Shown: positions 9,701 to 18,100, numbered from the stretch's first letter. The stretch is 20,842 bases of DNA from JAADEM01 sp965371855 (GCA_965371855.1 CBDUZZ010000073.1:1-20842); one strand, 5' to 3'. Made by a program: numbers and translations. The notes: generated by a model from the sequence alone, not told the origin.

Positions 9701-10177
9701 TCCTTTGGTAGTACCTTTAACAACCACTGTTACACCGGGTAATGAGACACCATCTTCATCGATCACTTTACCTGATATATTTTTTTGCTGAAGAGCGACC
9801 ATCGGATTATCTGTTTCACTACTATACAAGGCAATTTGCCGATCATACACCTTATATTCAATTTCTGAATCTTTAAACAGTTCATCCAATACCTCAAATA
9901 CTTTTTTATCTTTTAAATTGACTGAAACTTTCCGACTAACATCTACGTTTTTATTGTTATAAAAAAACCGGAATTCGCTTTGGTTTTCAATTTTTCTCAA
10001 AACATCCTCAATTGTGGAATTGTTGGATACCACATTTAGCATAGTTTCTTGAGAATAGCTTTTAGAAGCAAGGCTACTAAGAACTGAAATACAAATAATG
10101 AAAATGGTCAGTTTCATTTTTCTAATAATTTCTTGAATCAATGGCATAAAACCATGATTACAATGTTTTTTTTTCAT
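6734..10177 (-). CDS. SusC-like TonB-dependent transporter with STN signalling domain, locus 1
   Basis: 1147 aa. Order: N-terminal leader with signal peptide (hydrophobic core after MKLTIFIICI, residues 21-42), STN domain (about 46-118), carboxypeptidase-regulatory-like beta-sandwich (133-205, ISGKVIDEDG...LPGVTVVVKGT), SusC/RagA signature and plug (about 210-335, IEEVIAVGYAVQKK; DASASSIYGGRAAFGVILIT), then the 22-strand barrel ending in a C-terminal aromatic strand (GLNLTF). It imports glycans captured by SusD, driven by TonB/ExbBD. The STN domain is the FecA-type periplasmic module that contacts a FecR anti-sigma factor, and such a gene lies directly upstream. The start at 10177 (MKKKHC) is chosen because the locus-2 paralogue also has an MKKK leader before MKLTIF; internal Met21 is an alternative. 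Confidence 0.95.
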   Translation of the reverse strand: MKKKHCNHGFMPLIQEIIRKMKLTIFIICISVLSSLASKSYSQETMLNVVSNNSTIEDVLRKIENQSEFRFFYNNKNVDVSRKVSVNLKDKKVFEVLDELFKDSEIEYKVYDRQIALYSSETDNPMVALQQKNISGKVIDEDGVSLPGVTVVVKGTTKGGITDAEGNYSIQNVSSGDILVFSFIGMVSQEIPIGGQVTINITMKVDAIGIEEVIAVGYAVQKKANITGSATSIQMDEVIGDRAVSNSSRALQGAIPGLQITYDQGRPGTGTSLEIRGFESINGGTPLILMDNVPVNLADINPKDIETVTVLKDASASSIYGGRAAFGVILITTKKADKNSPIKFDYSSTFSISEPTELPKPTTNAEFIRAIDDFGTTSFWTGQDIPTWLGFIEEYEQNPGSYPMGYAEFNGLRYPLKEYDVVGDFINDPGFSQIHNFGFSGGTEKTAFRVNMGYSDEDGIMVTDKDRFTRYNLNAFIITDLANNLTLSVNTLYRASKKLDPIANYDHAIGFYSWTPNGNHVFDDGTEFPYNTPANIVKLRTASEIKENNIRMIGKMEFKPFEGLTLTGEYTFENRVANSMSSNNQPQTVNPQRFSLNGVGKTDYHRSNSNTIYKALNLYAKYVKSISDHNFSLLVGINDESNSKESFEASKKNLISPSLPSLSLATDDPLNDDSFGEWAVQGVFSRLTYNYKERYFFEANGRYDGSSKFPPETRFGFFPSFSAGWRISGESFFQPLTSVVSDLKVRGSWGDVGNQNIGSLYPFLPTLNPGNAKWIDPSTGQRVITLSSPSLVSGGFTWERVRTTNIGIDASLFESRLAATFDWYCRETLDMITARAELPAILGADAPLENAADLETKGWEIQMSWRDKIGKFSYRIGFNLFDNKAKITDFDNEEGLLSQHYIGKEMSEIWGYATDGYYTVDDFVEGSLNNDLMGGTLKEGIPAFKGVNPNPGDIKYADLNDDDVIFSGNNTLDDPGDRKIIGNSRRKFQYGIFGSADYNGFDFSFRVNGVGKRDVDIKNPVFWPYTDQFKNIFQHQLDYWTPENTGAFYPRLYSEGGGTYAHSRKLQTKYLSNGAYWALQNVTIGYTLPQTIAKKVFMDKLRIFFSGENLINNDKLPDGLNPELKNLGNGGTYPFMRSYALGLNLTF

Positions 10178-10231
10178 AATTTCACATTTTGGTTTAATTA
10201 CTAGTGCTATTTTAAATTAAATCAATTCTTT

Positions 10232-10271
10232 GAAGAGGCAGAAATCCTACTTTCTACCTCTTCTTTTTTTT
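10232..10271 (+). terminator. Stem-loop with T-run between fecR and susC, locus 1
   Basis: A 13-bp stem (10232-10244 with 10251-10263, one C-A mismatch on the plus strand, G-U on the minus strand) has a 6-nt loop and is followed on the plus strand by eight T (10264-10271). On the plus strand it looks like an intrinsic terminator facing antisense transcription. On the coding minus strand it is an A8 tract plus hairpin in the susC leader, about 54 nt before the start codon. Locus 2 has an equivalent at 18607-18641. Confidence 0.5.
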
Positions 10272-10318
10272 GGTTTTCCCCTATTTCGTATTATCCTCAT
10301 AATCTTAGGTTTTTTCAA

Positions 10319-11308
10319 TTAGCTATTTTTTCTCTTAACAATTTTTATAATCCTTGTATCCTTATTGAATGAATATTCAATTGGAGATATTGTTTTAATT
10401 AACTCTAATACTTCACTAAAAGACTCCAATTCTATAGTCCCTGTAAATCCTGTCTCTATATTCTTCACATTTTCATCAAGTTGAATTTTAACATTATACC
10501 ACCGCTCTAATTTTCTTGCAACATTTTGTAGGGATTCACCACTAAAAATAAGTTTCCCATCTTTCCATGCTGTAAAAAAACTGGTGTTAACCTGTTTAAC
10601 CTTAAATTGTTTATTCCCTGAAATGTTTGCCTGCTGTCCGGGGAGTAGGGTAATCCCTTGCCTGTTTTTATTATATACTTTAACGGAACCTTCTTCGAGG
10701 GTTGTTACAAAACCGCTGTTTAAATATGCCTGCACATTAAAAGAGGTACCCATTACTTCCACTTCTCCATATTCTGTTGAAACCGAAAAAGGCTTGCCTT
10801 TTTTTACAACCTCAAAATAAGCCTCACCTCTAAGTGATACTTTTCTTTGGTCGCCAAACTCTGATGGATACGAAAATTCAGACCCCGAATTTAACCAGAC
10901 TAATGAACCATCAGGTAAAGTAAGATTGGTCCTGGCTCCATGAGGGATAGTAACATTGTGCATGTTTTGAACATGTGAAGAAGGGTTCCCACTTTTAAAT
11001 ACCAGGACAGTTGTAATTATAAGCCCAACAATTAAAACTGCAGCAATTCGTAAGCTTATACGATAAATATTAAGCAACCGTGTTTTTTGATTAAATTCTA
11101 TTCTTGAAATCGATTGATGGATTTTTTTGAGAAGTTCAGGGTTTTCTATTTCAGGATAGCTGGAATTTTTCAGATCCTTTAACCAATTCGCTCTTAAATT
11201 TTCAGTGATTTTTTTATTATTCCCGGAGTTACCGATATAATTAACAACCTCTTTTATTTCCTGGGGATTGCATGTACTGTTCAAATATTTTCGAAAAAGT
11301 GCCTTCAT
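10319..11308 (-). CDS. FecR-like anti-sigma factor, locus 1
   Basis: 329 aa. A short cytoplasmic N-terminal region (about 1-84) should bind the ECF sigma factor. One membrane segment (about 85-104, RISLRIAAVLIVGLIITTVL) follows, then the periplasmic FecR domain (about 118-210, IPHGARTNLTLPDGSLVWLN and RGEAYFEVVKKGKPF) and a C-terminal DUF4974 domain (about 255-325, FSGESLQNVARKLERWYNVK). In the Fec/Sus paradigm the periplasmic part senses the STN domain of the loaded transporter and releases or activates the sigma factor. The partner genes are adjacent: sigma 65 bp upstream, STN-bearing susC 141 bp downstream. The start lies at the usual N-terminal 'LFRKYLNSTCNPQE' helix, so it needs no correction. 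Confidence 0.93.
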   Translation of the reverse strand: MKALFRKYLNSTCNPQEIKEVVNYIGNSGNNKKITENLRANWLKDLKNSSYPEIENPELLKKIHQSISRIEFNQKTRLLNIYRISLRIAAVLIVGLIITTVLVFKSGNPSSHVQNMHNVTIPHGARTNLTLPDGSLVWLNSGSEFSYPSEFGDQRKVSLRGEAYFEVVKKGKPFSVSTEYGEVEVMGTSFNVQAYLNSGFVTTLEEGSVKVYNKNRQGITLLPGQQANISGNKQFKVKQVNTSFFTAWKDGKLIFSGESLQNVARKLERWYNVKIQLDENVKNIETGFTGTIELESFSEVLELIKTISPIEYSFNKDTRIIKIVKRKNS

Positions 11309-11373
11309 TTTAAAGTCTTCTAACAGTAATACAAGAATACTATGGTACTACCCCTGCTCCTATAAAAAGAAAA

Positions 11374-11952
11374 TTAAAGGAAAAGGTAAAAATAGAGTAA
11401 ATAAAGGAAACCTGATTTCTTAAGTTCTTCTTTTATGTATTTGATAGAATGAGTAATATGATCTTCAACCGTTTTGATTGAAATATCCATTTTTTTTGCA
11501 ATTTCTTTGTTCGAAAGCCCACCTTTCCTGCTCAGGGAAAATATTTGCTGACGTTTTGGGGGAAGCTTAGATATAGTAGAATCAACACAATCTTTAATTT
11601 CATTATATTCTGCTAAATTATCCGTTAAATACTCTTCTGCTAATGCTTTTTGGTAAAGATTAGCCTTAAATGTTTCTTTTTTAAGTTTAGCCTGTAAATA
11701 ATTAATTAAAAGGTTTTTCGTGATTGTAAAGATATAGGCATTAAATGTATCAGAACCTCTAATTTTCTCCCTGTTAATCCAAAGTTTAATAAATACCTCT
11801 TGTAAAATATCATCAATATCATCCTCAATTTTTAAAAAACCCTTTGAAAAACCATATAACTTTGGATAGTAATGTTTAAATAGCAAATCCAGGGCAGCTT
11901 TATTTCCCTGTCCCATCTCCCTAATTACCTTTTCTAAATTAAAAGAAGCCAT
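11374..11952 (-). CDS. ECF RNA polymerase sigma factor (FecI/RpoE-like), locus 1
   Basis: 192 aa. Region 2 spans about 19-88 (FKHYYPKLYGFSKGFL, DDIDDILQEVFIKLW, the -10 recognition helix). Region 4 spans about 122-175 (SKLPPKRQQIFSLSRKGGLS, then NKEIAKKMDISIKTVEDHI, the helix-turn-helix that reads the -35 box). It would direct polymerase to the susCD promoter of its own locus once FecR relieves inhibition. The protein ends in an unusual hydrophobic tail, GFLYLLYFYLFL, after region 4. The gene leads the locus. The plus-strand IS4 remnant ends within about 60 bp of its start, so the upstream control region is probably not the ancestral one. Confidence 0.94.
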   Translation of the reverse strand: MASFNLEKVIREMGQGNKAALDLLFKHYYPKLYGFSKGFLKIEDDIDDILQEVFIKLWINREKIRGSDTFNAYIFTITKNLLINYLQAKLKKETFKANLYQKALAEEYLTDNLAEYNEIKDCVDSTISKLPPKRQQIFSLSRKGGLSNKEIAKKMDISIKTVEDHITHSIKYIKEELKKSGFLYLLYFYLFL

Positions 11953-11992
11953 TGCTTGAAATGAATTACAATTTGATATTCGCTCAATAATA

Positions 11993-12000
11993 CAAATATA
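11993..12000 (-). promoter_or_regulatory. Candidate Bacteroidota -7 box for the locus-1 sigma gene
   Basis: Minus-strand TATATTTG fits the Bacteroidota housekeeping -7 consensus TAnnTTTG and lies 40 nt before the sigma start codon. No TTTG is present at the expected -33 position, so the promoter would be partial. It sits at the junction with the transposase remnant. Confidence 0.35.
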
Positions 12001-12011
12001 TTAGAAATTTA

Positions 12012-12434
12012 TTGGATTATAATTTGGAGTTATTTAATGTAGAAGTTTTTTATGACGAACTGAAAAACAAAATTAAAGTTGAACACTTTTCAGGTTATTC
12101 ACAACATAGCATACTGCAAGACTTTTATGCAGCACTATTTGTTTCAAACGTTCAGAGTTTAATTGTTGGTGAAATTAATGATGAATTAGCGATAGAATCA
12201 GAGGGGAACAAATATCAATATAAAGTAAATAACAATTTATCCTATGGTTTTCTGAAAGACAGAATAATTACATTGTTCTTTTCTGATAAAGATATGGCAA
12301 TTATTACCTCCGAATTGAAGGAGATCTTTAAAAGGCACACAATCCCATACGACCTAATAGAAGATACGAACGAGATGTATATAAGTACAGGAACAAAACC
12401 TAAAGTATTGAAAAACATTAAAGATGCAATATGA
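12012..12434 (+). pseudogene. 5'-truncated IS4-family transposase remnant
   Basis: 140 codons from a TTG; the frame is open back to about 11991. The sequence VEVFYDELKNKIKVEHFSGY followed by SILQDFYAALFVSNVQSLIV is the C-terminal part of IS4-family DDE transposases around the Y-R-E-K signature. The E-x6-K half is intact (VE, then VFYDEL, then K). The upstream half is changed: the expected Y-N-L-R-F-N-V-E reads YNLELFNVE, with Glu-Leu in place of the Arg. The first two-thirds of a normal IS4 transposase, including both catalytic Asp, is missing, so the protein cannot work. The remnant points away from the sigma gene and is followed by about 150 bp without genes before the intact IS. Confidence 0.8.
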
Positions 12435-12572
12435 AATTGCTTAACATAGTGACATTGCAATCCCACCAGGCAGGGAAGCAAAGAAAAATCCCCGTCTGTC
12501 CGATGACGCGCCCGCTTAACGCAAAATTCTTATTATTAAATATACCCTTTCCCCTAAGTCGAACTCATGTTA

Positions 12573-12581
12573 ATTAACTTT
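12573..12581 (+). repeat. Left copy of a 9-bp direct repeat flanking the IS
   Basis: ATTAACTTT occurs here and at 13535-13543, directly outside the two IS ends. It fits a target-site duplication; IS1595-family elements usually make 8 bp, so one base may belong to the element. Confidence 0.55.
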
Positions 12582-12583
12582 CT

Positions 12584-12605
12584 GGTATAGGCGCTTAGAT
12601 CGCGA
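12584..12605 (+). repeat. Left terminal inverted repeat of the IS
   Basis: 22 bp, starts GGTATAGGCG and ends TCGCGA. It matches the reverse complement of 13512-13533 at 19 of 22 positions, the mismatches being at positions 11, 15 and 16. Confidence 0.85.
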
Positions 12606-12622
12606 TTAACTAATTTTGCCAA

Positions 12623-13522
12623 ATGGCAGAACAAAATCTATTTATAGGAGTGAATTCAATAAAGTTCAACCAACGGTTTAAAGATGACAATGATTGCTTG
12701 GTTTATTTGAGCAACATAAAATGGGAAGGTGGATATAAATGCAAAAGATGTAAAAATGATAAATTTTCTGCAGGCAAAAAGCTACTGAACAGGAGATGCA
12801 CAAAATGTAATTATGATGAAAGCCCTACGGTAGCGACTTTATTTGAAAAACTAAAGTTCCCGGTTTTGATTGCATTTCATGTTGTTTTTAAAATTAGCAC
12901 AAAGAAAAAAGGGATGTCTACTTTGGAACTGAGCAAAGAGTTCGAGCTGCGTCAAAAAACCTGCTGGGCTTTTAAACTGAAAATACAACAAGCGATGGCA
13001 AGTAGCCTGAAATACCCATTGAATGGGACTGTCCATGTTGATGAGTTTATGATTGGCGGTCCGGAAGATGGGAAAAGGGGGCGAAGCAAAGGGGACAAAA
13101 AACTGATAGTTCTTGCCGTTGAAATATTAGAAGATGGTGTTGGCAGGGCTTACGCTGAAATAATAGAGCATGCTTCTTCAAAAGAACTGGGTGCTTTTTT
13201 AAGAAAATATGTCTCAAAAGATGCAACAATTATTACAGATGAATGGCGTGGATACTCTCCGTTAAGAAAAGAATTTGTAAACCTAAAACAAGTACCTTCG
13301 AGCAGTGGGCAAAATTTTAAAGACTTACATATCCACATAATGAATATTAAAGGATGGCTCAGGGGGATACATCATCATTGCAGTAAAAAAAGGATGCAAA
13401 ACTATTTGGACGAATATCATTTTAGATACAATAGACGGTCAAATATGGATACAATCTTTAACTTGTTACTAAAAAGGATGATGAAATATGAAAAATATCC
13501 AGCTTTAACAGTCGCGACTTAA
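12623..13522 (+). CDS. IS1595-family (ISXO2-like) transposase
   Basis: 299 aa, normal for a short member of the family. An N-terminal zinc ribbon (C40-x2-C43 and C59-x2-C62; CKRCKNDKFSAGKK) precedes a helical region (LSKEFELRQKTCWAFKLK) and the DDE-type ISXO2 domain: D140 in VHVDEFMIGG, D206 in TIITDEWRGY, N241 and the closing YLDEYHFRYNRR. This gives the D-D-N-type triad known from IS1595 elements. It cuts and rejoins the element's ends. The ATG at 12623 lies 17 bp inside the left inverted repeat and the stop codon overlaps the right one. No frameshift or stop interrupts it, so it may be active. A diverged second copy lies at the right window edge. Confidence 0.92.
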   Translation: MAEQNLFIGVNSIKFNQRFKDDNDCLVYLSNIKWEGGYKCKRCKNDKFSAGKKLLNRRCTKCNYDESPTVATLFEKLKFPVLIAFHVVFKISTKKKGMSTLELSKEFELRQKTCWAFKLKIQQAMASSLKYPLNGTVHVDEFMIGGPEDGKRGRSKGDKKLIVLAVEILEDGVGRAYAEIIEHASSKELGAFLRKYVSKDATIITDEWRGYSPLRKEFVNLKQVPSSSGQNFKDLHIHIMNIKGWLRGIHHHCSKKRMQNYLDEYHFRYNRRSNMDTIFNLLLKRMMKYEKYPALTVAT

Positions 13523-13533
13523 ACGCCTATACC
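13512..13533 (+). repeat. Right terminal inverted repeat of the IS
   Basis: 22 bp ending CGCCTATACC; it overlaps the last codons and stop of the transposase gene. Its reverse complement is identical to the repeat of the second IS copy at 20802-20823. Confidence 0.85.
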
Positions 13534-13534
13534 T

Positions 13535-13543
13535 ATTAACTTT
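13535..13543 (+). repeat. Right copy of the 9-bp direct repeat flanking the IS
   Basis: ATTAACTTT, identical to 12573-12581; likely includes the target-site duplication made when this IS copy inserted. Confidence 0.55.
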
Positions 13544-13617
13544 ATACACCATAGGCTTAAGGTATTTCTCATGTTTGCATCAACAGAGTATTTCCATTTC
13601 GTCAAATTCAGTAATTG

Positions 13618-13666
13618 GATTATCGTTAAAAACTAAAAATTTAACTTTTAGTTTTTAACGATAATC
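13618..13666. repeat. Perfect 21-bp inverted repeat between the IS and susD of locus 2
   Basis: The arms 13618-13638 and 13646-13666 are exact reverse complements around a 7-nt spacer (ATTTAAC). The arms are very AT-rich (inner part AAAAACTAAAA / TTTTAGTTTTT). It lies about 60 nt past the SusD stop at 13725 and about 85 nt past the right IS end, where minus- and plus-strand transcription converge. It could act as a bidirectional terminator, though it lacks the GC core of an ordinary intrinsic terminator, or be a protein-binding palindrome. Confidence 0.75.
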
Positions 13667-13724
13667 AATCCATTTTTAATAATCTACTATAGAATAAAAT
13701 CTACAGTTTTTCATAGCTACTAAA

Positions 13725-15167
13725 TTAATAACCCGGGTTTTGCACCAATTTCGGATTAGAATTCATTTCCACTTGTGGAATTGGGTAAAGCACATGATGT
13801 GGCTGAGCATTAACACCTCTTGCTTTTGCCCGTTCAATGAATTTACCATGACGTATTAAATCATACCTGCGTAATCCTTCTGTAGCAAACTCCCATCCTC
13901 TTTCCTCTAACATTGCATCACGCAAAGCTTCTTTCGAACCAAAATCAGACACTGAAAAGTTAGGAACACCTGCTCTGGTCCTTACCTGATTTATTAAATC
14001 AATTGATTCCTGGTTTGGACCACTTATTTCATTTAATGCTTCGGCACGGTTCATCAATACTTCTGCATATCTAATCATTGACATATCATTACCATGAGAT
14101 GCAGAAATAGCATCCGGATCGGGAACATATTTAAAACACCTTACGGCTCTTCCTATATCAGTTGGATCCAATAAGTCGTGATAAACGCCATTTTTGTCGG
14201 TATACTCCCACAAATACCAACTACGACGTTTATCATCTGGATGGTAGGTAACAACCCAATCATTATAAACACAAAACTGGGCACCGTAATTCCTCCAATT
14301 AGATTGTATCGGGTAATTTGGAGGAAAAGTGTGTGCCATATTATTATTCCCGCGATCACTAGGAGTTGACGGAGCAGAAAGTATAATCTCACTATTTCGT
14401 TCATTTTGAACGGCAAACATATTTGCCAGATCGCCATCAAAAAGAGAGTACTTATTTAAATCCATTACTGCTTTACATGCTTCAGCAGCCTTTTGCCATT
14501 GATGGGTGTTCAGATAAAATTTACCTAACAATGCATATGCACTACCTTTGTCTGCTTTTCCCCATACACTTTGATGAAGGGGTAATTCATTAGCTGCAGC
14601 CTGAAGTTCGTTGGCCAAAAAAGTATTAAATTCTTCTGCTGATGGTCTTTCAGGTTCCAAATTCAATTCCTCTGCAGTTAAAATTAAGGGTACAGGTCCA
14701 TAAAACTCCCATAAATAATAATAATCAGCCGCCCTGATAAATGTAGCTTCAGCTTTTAGCTGATTTACTTTTTCTTCTGAAAGTGTAGTTGCTTTGTGAA
14801 TATTATCTAACAAAGAATTGGCATTTCGAATACTTTGATACCAGTTCTTCCAAGGACTTATAAGTGTCTTAACACTTGCATTCCAGACAAAATAAATAAA
14901 AATATTTGCATTGGCTTCAAAACCTCCACCCCATTCCCACATAATATCACCGGTAAATTCATTACAAGTATATAACCGTCCATTCTGGTTAGTAGTGGCG
15001 TGCATATTTTTATACGAGGCAACCAAAATACTGTTTATTCCTTCTTCTGTTTGCAAGTACGTTTCCGGGTCATATTGAGTATAAACTTCTTCCTTTAAAA
15101 AATCGGAACATCCTCCGATAAAAAGGGAAAAAACTAATATTGTTGCTATTTTAAATATTTTTTGCAT
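13725..15167 (-). CDS. SusD-like outer-membrane glycan-binding lipoprotein (RagB/SusD family), locus 2
   Basis: 480 aa, about 115 residues shorter than the locus-1 SusD. Lipoprotein signal MQKIFKIATILVFSLFIGGC (Cys20). SusD marks: SIRNANSLLDNIHKATTL, AEATFIRAADYYYLWEFYGP, LLGKFYLNTHQWQKAAEACK (TPR-like helices), YAEVLMNRAEALNEI, and the closing HHVLYPIPQVEMNSNPKLVQ. It should bind the glycan delivered to the SusC partner, whose stop lies 20 bp upstream of its start, which implies one transcript. Low sequence likeness to the locus-1 SusD outside the family marks suggests a different substrate. Nothing that looks like an enzyme follows it; the next object downstream is the 21-bp inverted repeat and then the IS. 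Confidence 0.95.
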   Translation of the reverse strand: MQKIFKIATILVFSLFIGGCSDFLKEEVYTQYDPETYLQTEEGINSILVASYKNMHATTNQNGRLYTCNEFTGDIMWEWGGGFEANANIFIYFVWNASVKTLISPWKNWYQSIRNANSLLDNIHKATTLSEEKVNQLKAEATFIRAADYYYLWEFYGPVPLILTAEELNLEPERPSAEEFNTFLANELQAAANELPLHQSVWGKADKGSAYALLGKFYLNTHQWQKAAEACKAVMDLNKYSLFDGDLANMFAVQNERNSEIILSAPSTPSDRGNNNMAHTFPPNYPIQSNWRNYGAQFCVYNDWVVTYHPDDKRRSWYLWEYTDKNGVYHDLLDPTDIGRAVRCFKYVPDPDAISASHGNDMSMIRYAEVLMNRAEALNEISGPNQESIDLINQVRTRAGVPNFSVSDFGSKEALRDAMLEERGWEFATEGLRRYDLIRHGKFIERAKARGVNAQPHHVLYPIPQVEMNSNPKLVQNPGY

Positions 15168-15187
15168 AATTATTCCTTCTTTAAAGA

Positions 15188-18100
15188 TTAAAATTTAATA
15201 TTTGCACCAATCCTGATAGTTTTAGCAAGAGGATAGTTATTATAACTTGATTTTGCAACAGCAGTTCCCGATTGGTTGGCATCAGGATCGTACCCCTCAA
15301 AATCGGTAATAGTCAATAAATTTTCTCCTGACAGATATACAAAAGCTGACTTCACCAGGTTTAATCTTTTTACCGGGATGTTATAACCTAATGTTACTGT
15401 TTTTAACCTGATAAATGAGGCATCAACAATTGTTAAATTATTAACAAATTTATCACCGGCATAGTAACTCGATGACTTAACCCCTGATGGGTATGGAGCA
15501 TTAGGATTATCTGGCGTCCACCTGTTAAGGTAATGATCTGTTAAAATATTCCGGTCAAAATTTATTGGACGGAAGGACTCAAGCAGGTTTGCATTCATGG
15601 TTTCAATACCCTGAACACCCATAATATAAACATCCAGGCTAAAGTTTTTATATGAGAAAGAATTACTTAAACTGAAAGCAAAATCGGGGAACGGATCTCC
15701 AAGAATAACACGATCTTTAGAATTAATTTTTCCATCAGGTTCAACATCTTCAAATTTAGGCCAGCCTGGTTTTGCATTTGGCTGAGCGGAGTTTGCTATA
15801 TCATCATTCTCCTGAAATATTCCAACAATGTTATAACCATAATATGCCATCATCGGTGAACCCTCCTGCACAACGGAATAACGCCCTGCAAAACCAATTC
15901 CGCCTGATGTAATAAGATCACCCACGAAAGGGGGTAATTTGACCACCTCATTTTTTAAGGTTGAGAAGGTTACATTTGTTCTCCATTTAAATTCATTGTC
16001 GATATTAATTGAATTTAACGAGATATCAATACCTGAGTTTTTAACCGTTCCAAAGTTTGTCCTTACTGTTGAAAATCCGGTTGTCATAGGAACAGGTTTT
16101 TTAAACAACTGGTCTTTTGTATTTTTCACATAATACTCAATATCTCCGGATATCCGGTTGTTAAAAAGTCCGAAATCGATACCAATGTTATATTCTTCTG
16201 TTGTTTCCCATACTAAATCAACATTCGGAATTCTTGCCGGCTGAGCCCCACTTTGAGTTGCATCTCCAAGCACGGTGCTACCTCCGGCAACAAAAGTTTG
16301 AATGGTTTCAAAGTTTCCGATGCCATCATTTCCCAATTGTCCATAACCTGCTCTTAATTTCAAATTACTAATTGCAGGTATATTTTGCATAAAATCTTCT
16401 TGTGTTACTCTCCAACCAAGGGCAACTGAGGGGAAGTAGGCATATTTGTTTGTCTCCGAAAAACGAGAAGTACCGTCCCGTCTTATGGTTGCGGTTAATA
16501 AATATTTATCGTTATAAACGTAATTTGCACGGGCGATTAATGATTGCAATGCTCTTTTTGATTTACCGGATTTTACCCTCATCGTTTCTACCTCACCACT
16601 TTGTAACAAATTTGTTTCGGTTACATCTGATAAAAATTGGCTGGCTCCGGAAAATTGAGATAAACTTTCGAATTCTTCCCATGTAGCACCACCAAGTACA
16701 TTTATTCGATGATTTTCAAAAGTTTTATCATATTTTAGCAATGTTTCAAATAACCAATAATTACTAATATAGCTATTGATTTCTCCAATACCATTTGTTG
16801 TAGCTCCTCTTTCTGTCGTTTTATCCTCATAACTGTCCAATCTGGAATTATTCATGTTCACACCAAATTTTGCCGATGCTTTTAAACCATCAATAATTTC
16901 ATATTCGCCATAAGTACTTCCCGAGATTCGAGTATTTCTTGACATATTATTATATCCATAAGCTAAGGCCAACGGGTTATCAAGTGAAATTGTTGAGTTA
17001 CGTTGGTATTCGCCATTTTCAGTTAATTCCGGTGTTAAACGTGGATCGAACTGAATTGCTGTATTTAATGGATCTGCTCTTTCATTTGGGCTATTACTTG
17101 TATTTGGAACGATATCTTTCAATTTAGTTGATGCATTTAAATTTAAACCAAATTTGAATCTATTGCTGGGGTTCAATTCTAAGTTTATCAAAGTATTATA
17201 CTTTTTAATACCCGAGCTTATAATTATACCATCCTGATCAAGATAACCTAAAGATACATAGTATTTTGATGTTTCCGAACCCCCTCTGAAAGACAATTGG
17301 TGGTTTTTAACCCATGCATTTCGTAAAATTTGGTCTTGCCAATCAGTTCCCACACCGGCAGCAGCAATTTCCGCATCGGTGTATGGTTTTGGCTTCCCAC
17401 CATCTGCGCTAATATCATTTATCATTTGCAAATACTGAGTTGCATTCAGAACATCAAATTTATAATTTGGAGTTTGGTATCCAACGTATGCATTATACGA
17501 AACAACAGGAGTTCCGATACTACCTTTTTTTGTTGTGATTAATACAACACCGTTGGCTGCACGAGTTCCATAAATTGCAGCCGACGAAGCATCTTTTAAT
17601 ATTTCCATCGACTCAATATCCTCTGGATTTAAAGAACTTGGGTCTCCACCAGGCAATCCATCAATAACAACTAAAACACTATTGCTACTATTAATAGAAC
17701 CTGCACCACGTACACGAATTGTCATTTCACCTCCAGGTTCAGAATTCGATTGGTTAACAGTTACACCTGAAGCTTTACCTTGCAACAATTGCAATGCGTT
17801 TGTGGTTACACCTTTTACAAAGTCGTCAGGCCTTACCGAAACTACAGAACCTGTTAAGTCACTCTTTTTCATTGTACCATATCCGATAGCAACCACTTCT
17901 TCTATTCCAATGGCATCTACAGCCATTATCACATTTATCTTTGATTGAGTGCCAACTGGAATTTCTTGTGTTAACATGCCCATGAAAGAGAATACAAGAG
18001 TTGCATCACCAGGAACATTTGAAAGTGAATAGTTCCCATCGGCACTGGTAACCATACCCTGTGTTGTGCCCTTAATAATTACGGTTACACCTGGCAGTGG

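Larger units (their letters stand above)
12582..13535 (+). mobile_element. Complete IS1595/ISXO2-type insertion sequence
   Basis: About 954 bp bounded by imperfect inverted repeats beginning GGTATAGGCG and containing a single transposase gene that fills it. A direct repeat (ATTAACTTT) lies on both sides. Exact ends are uncertain by one or two bases because the bases between the repeat and GGTATAGG differ between left (CT) and right (T or TA). It lies between the IS4 remnant and the 3' side of locus 2. All parts needed for movement look intact. Confidence 0.8.

Noticed and set aside
12012..12434. Reading the plus-strand ORF as an intact small gene
   Set aside because: It starts at TTG, has no upstream signal, and its sequence is only the C-terminal part of an IS4-family transposase.
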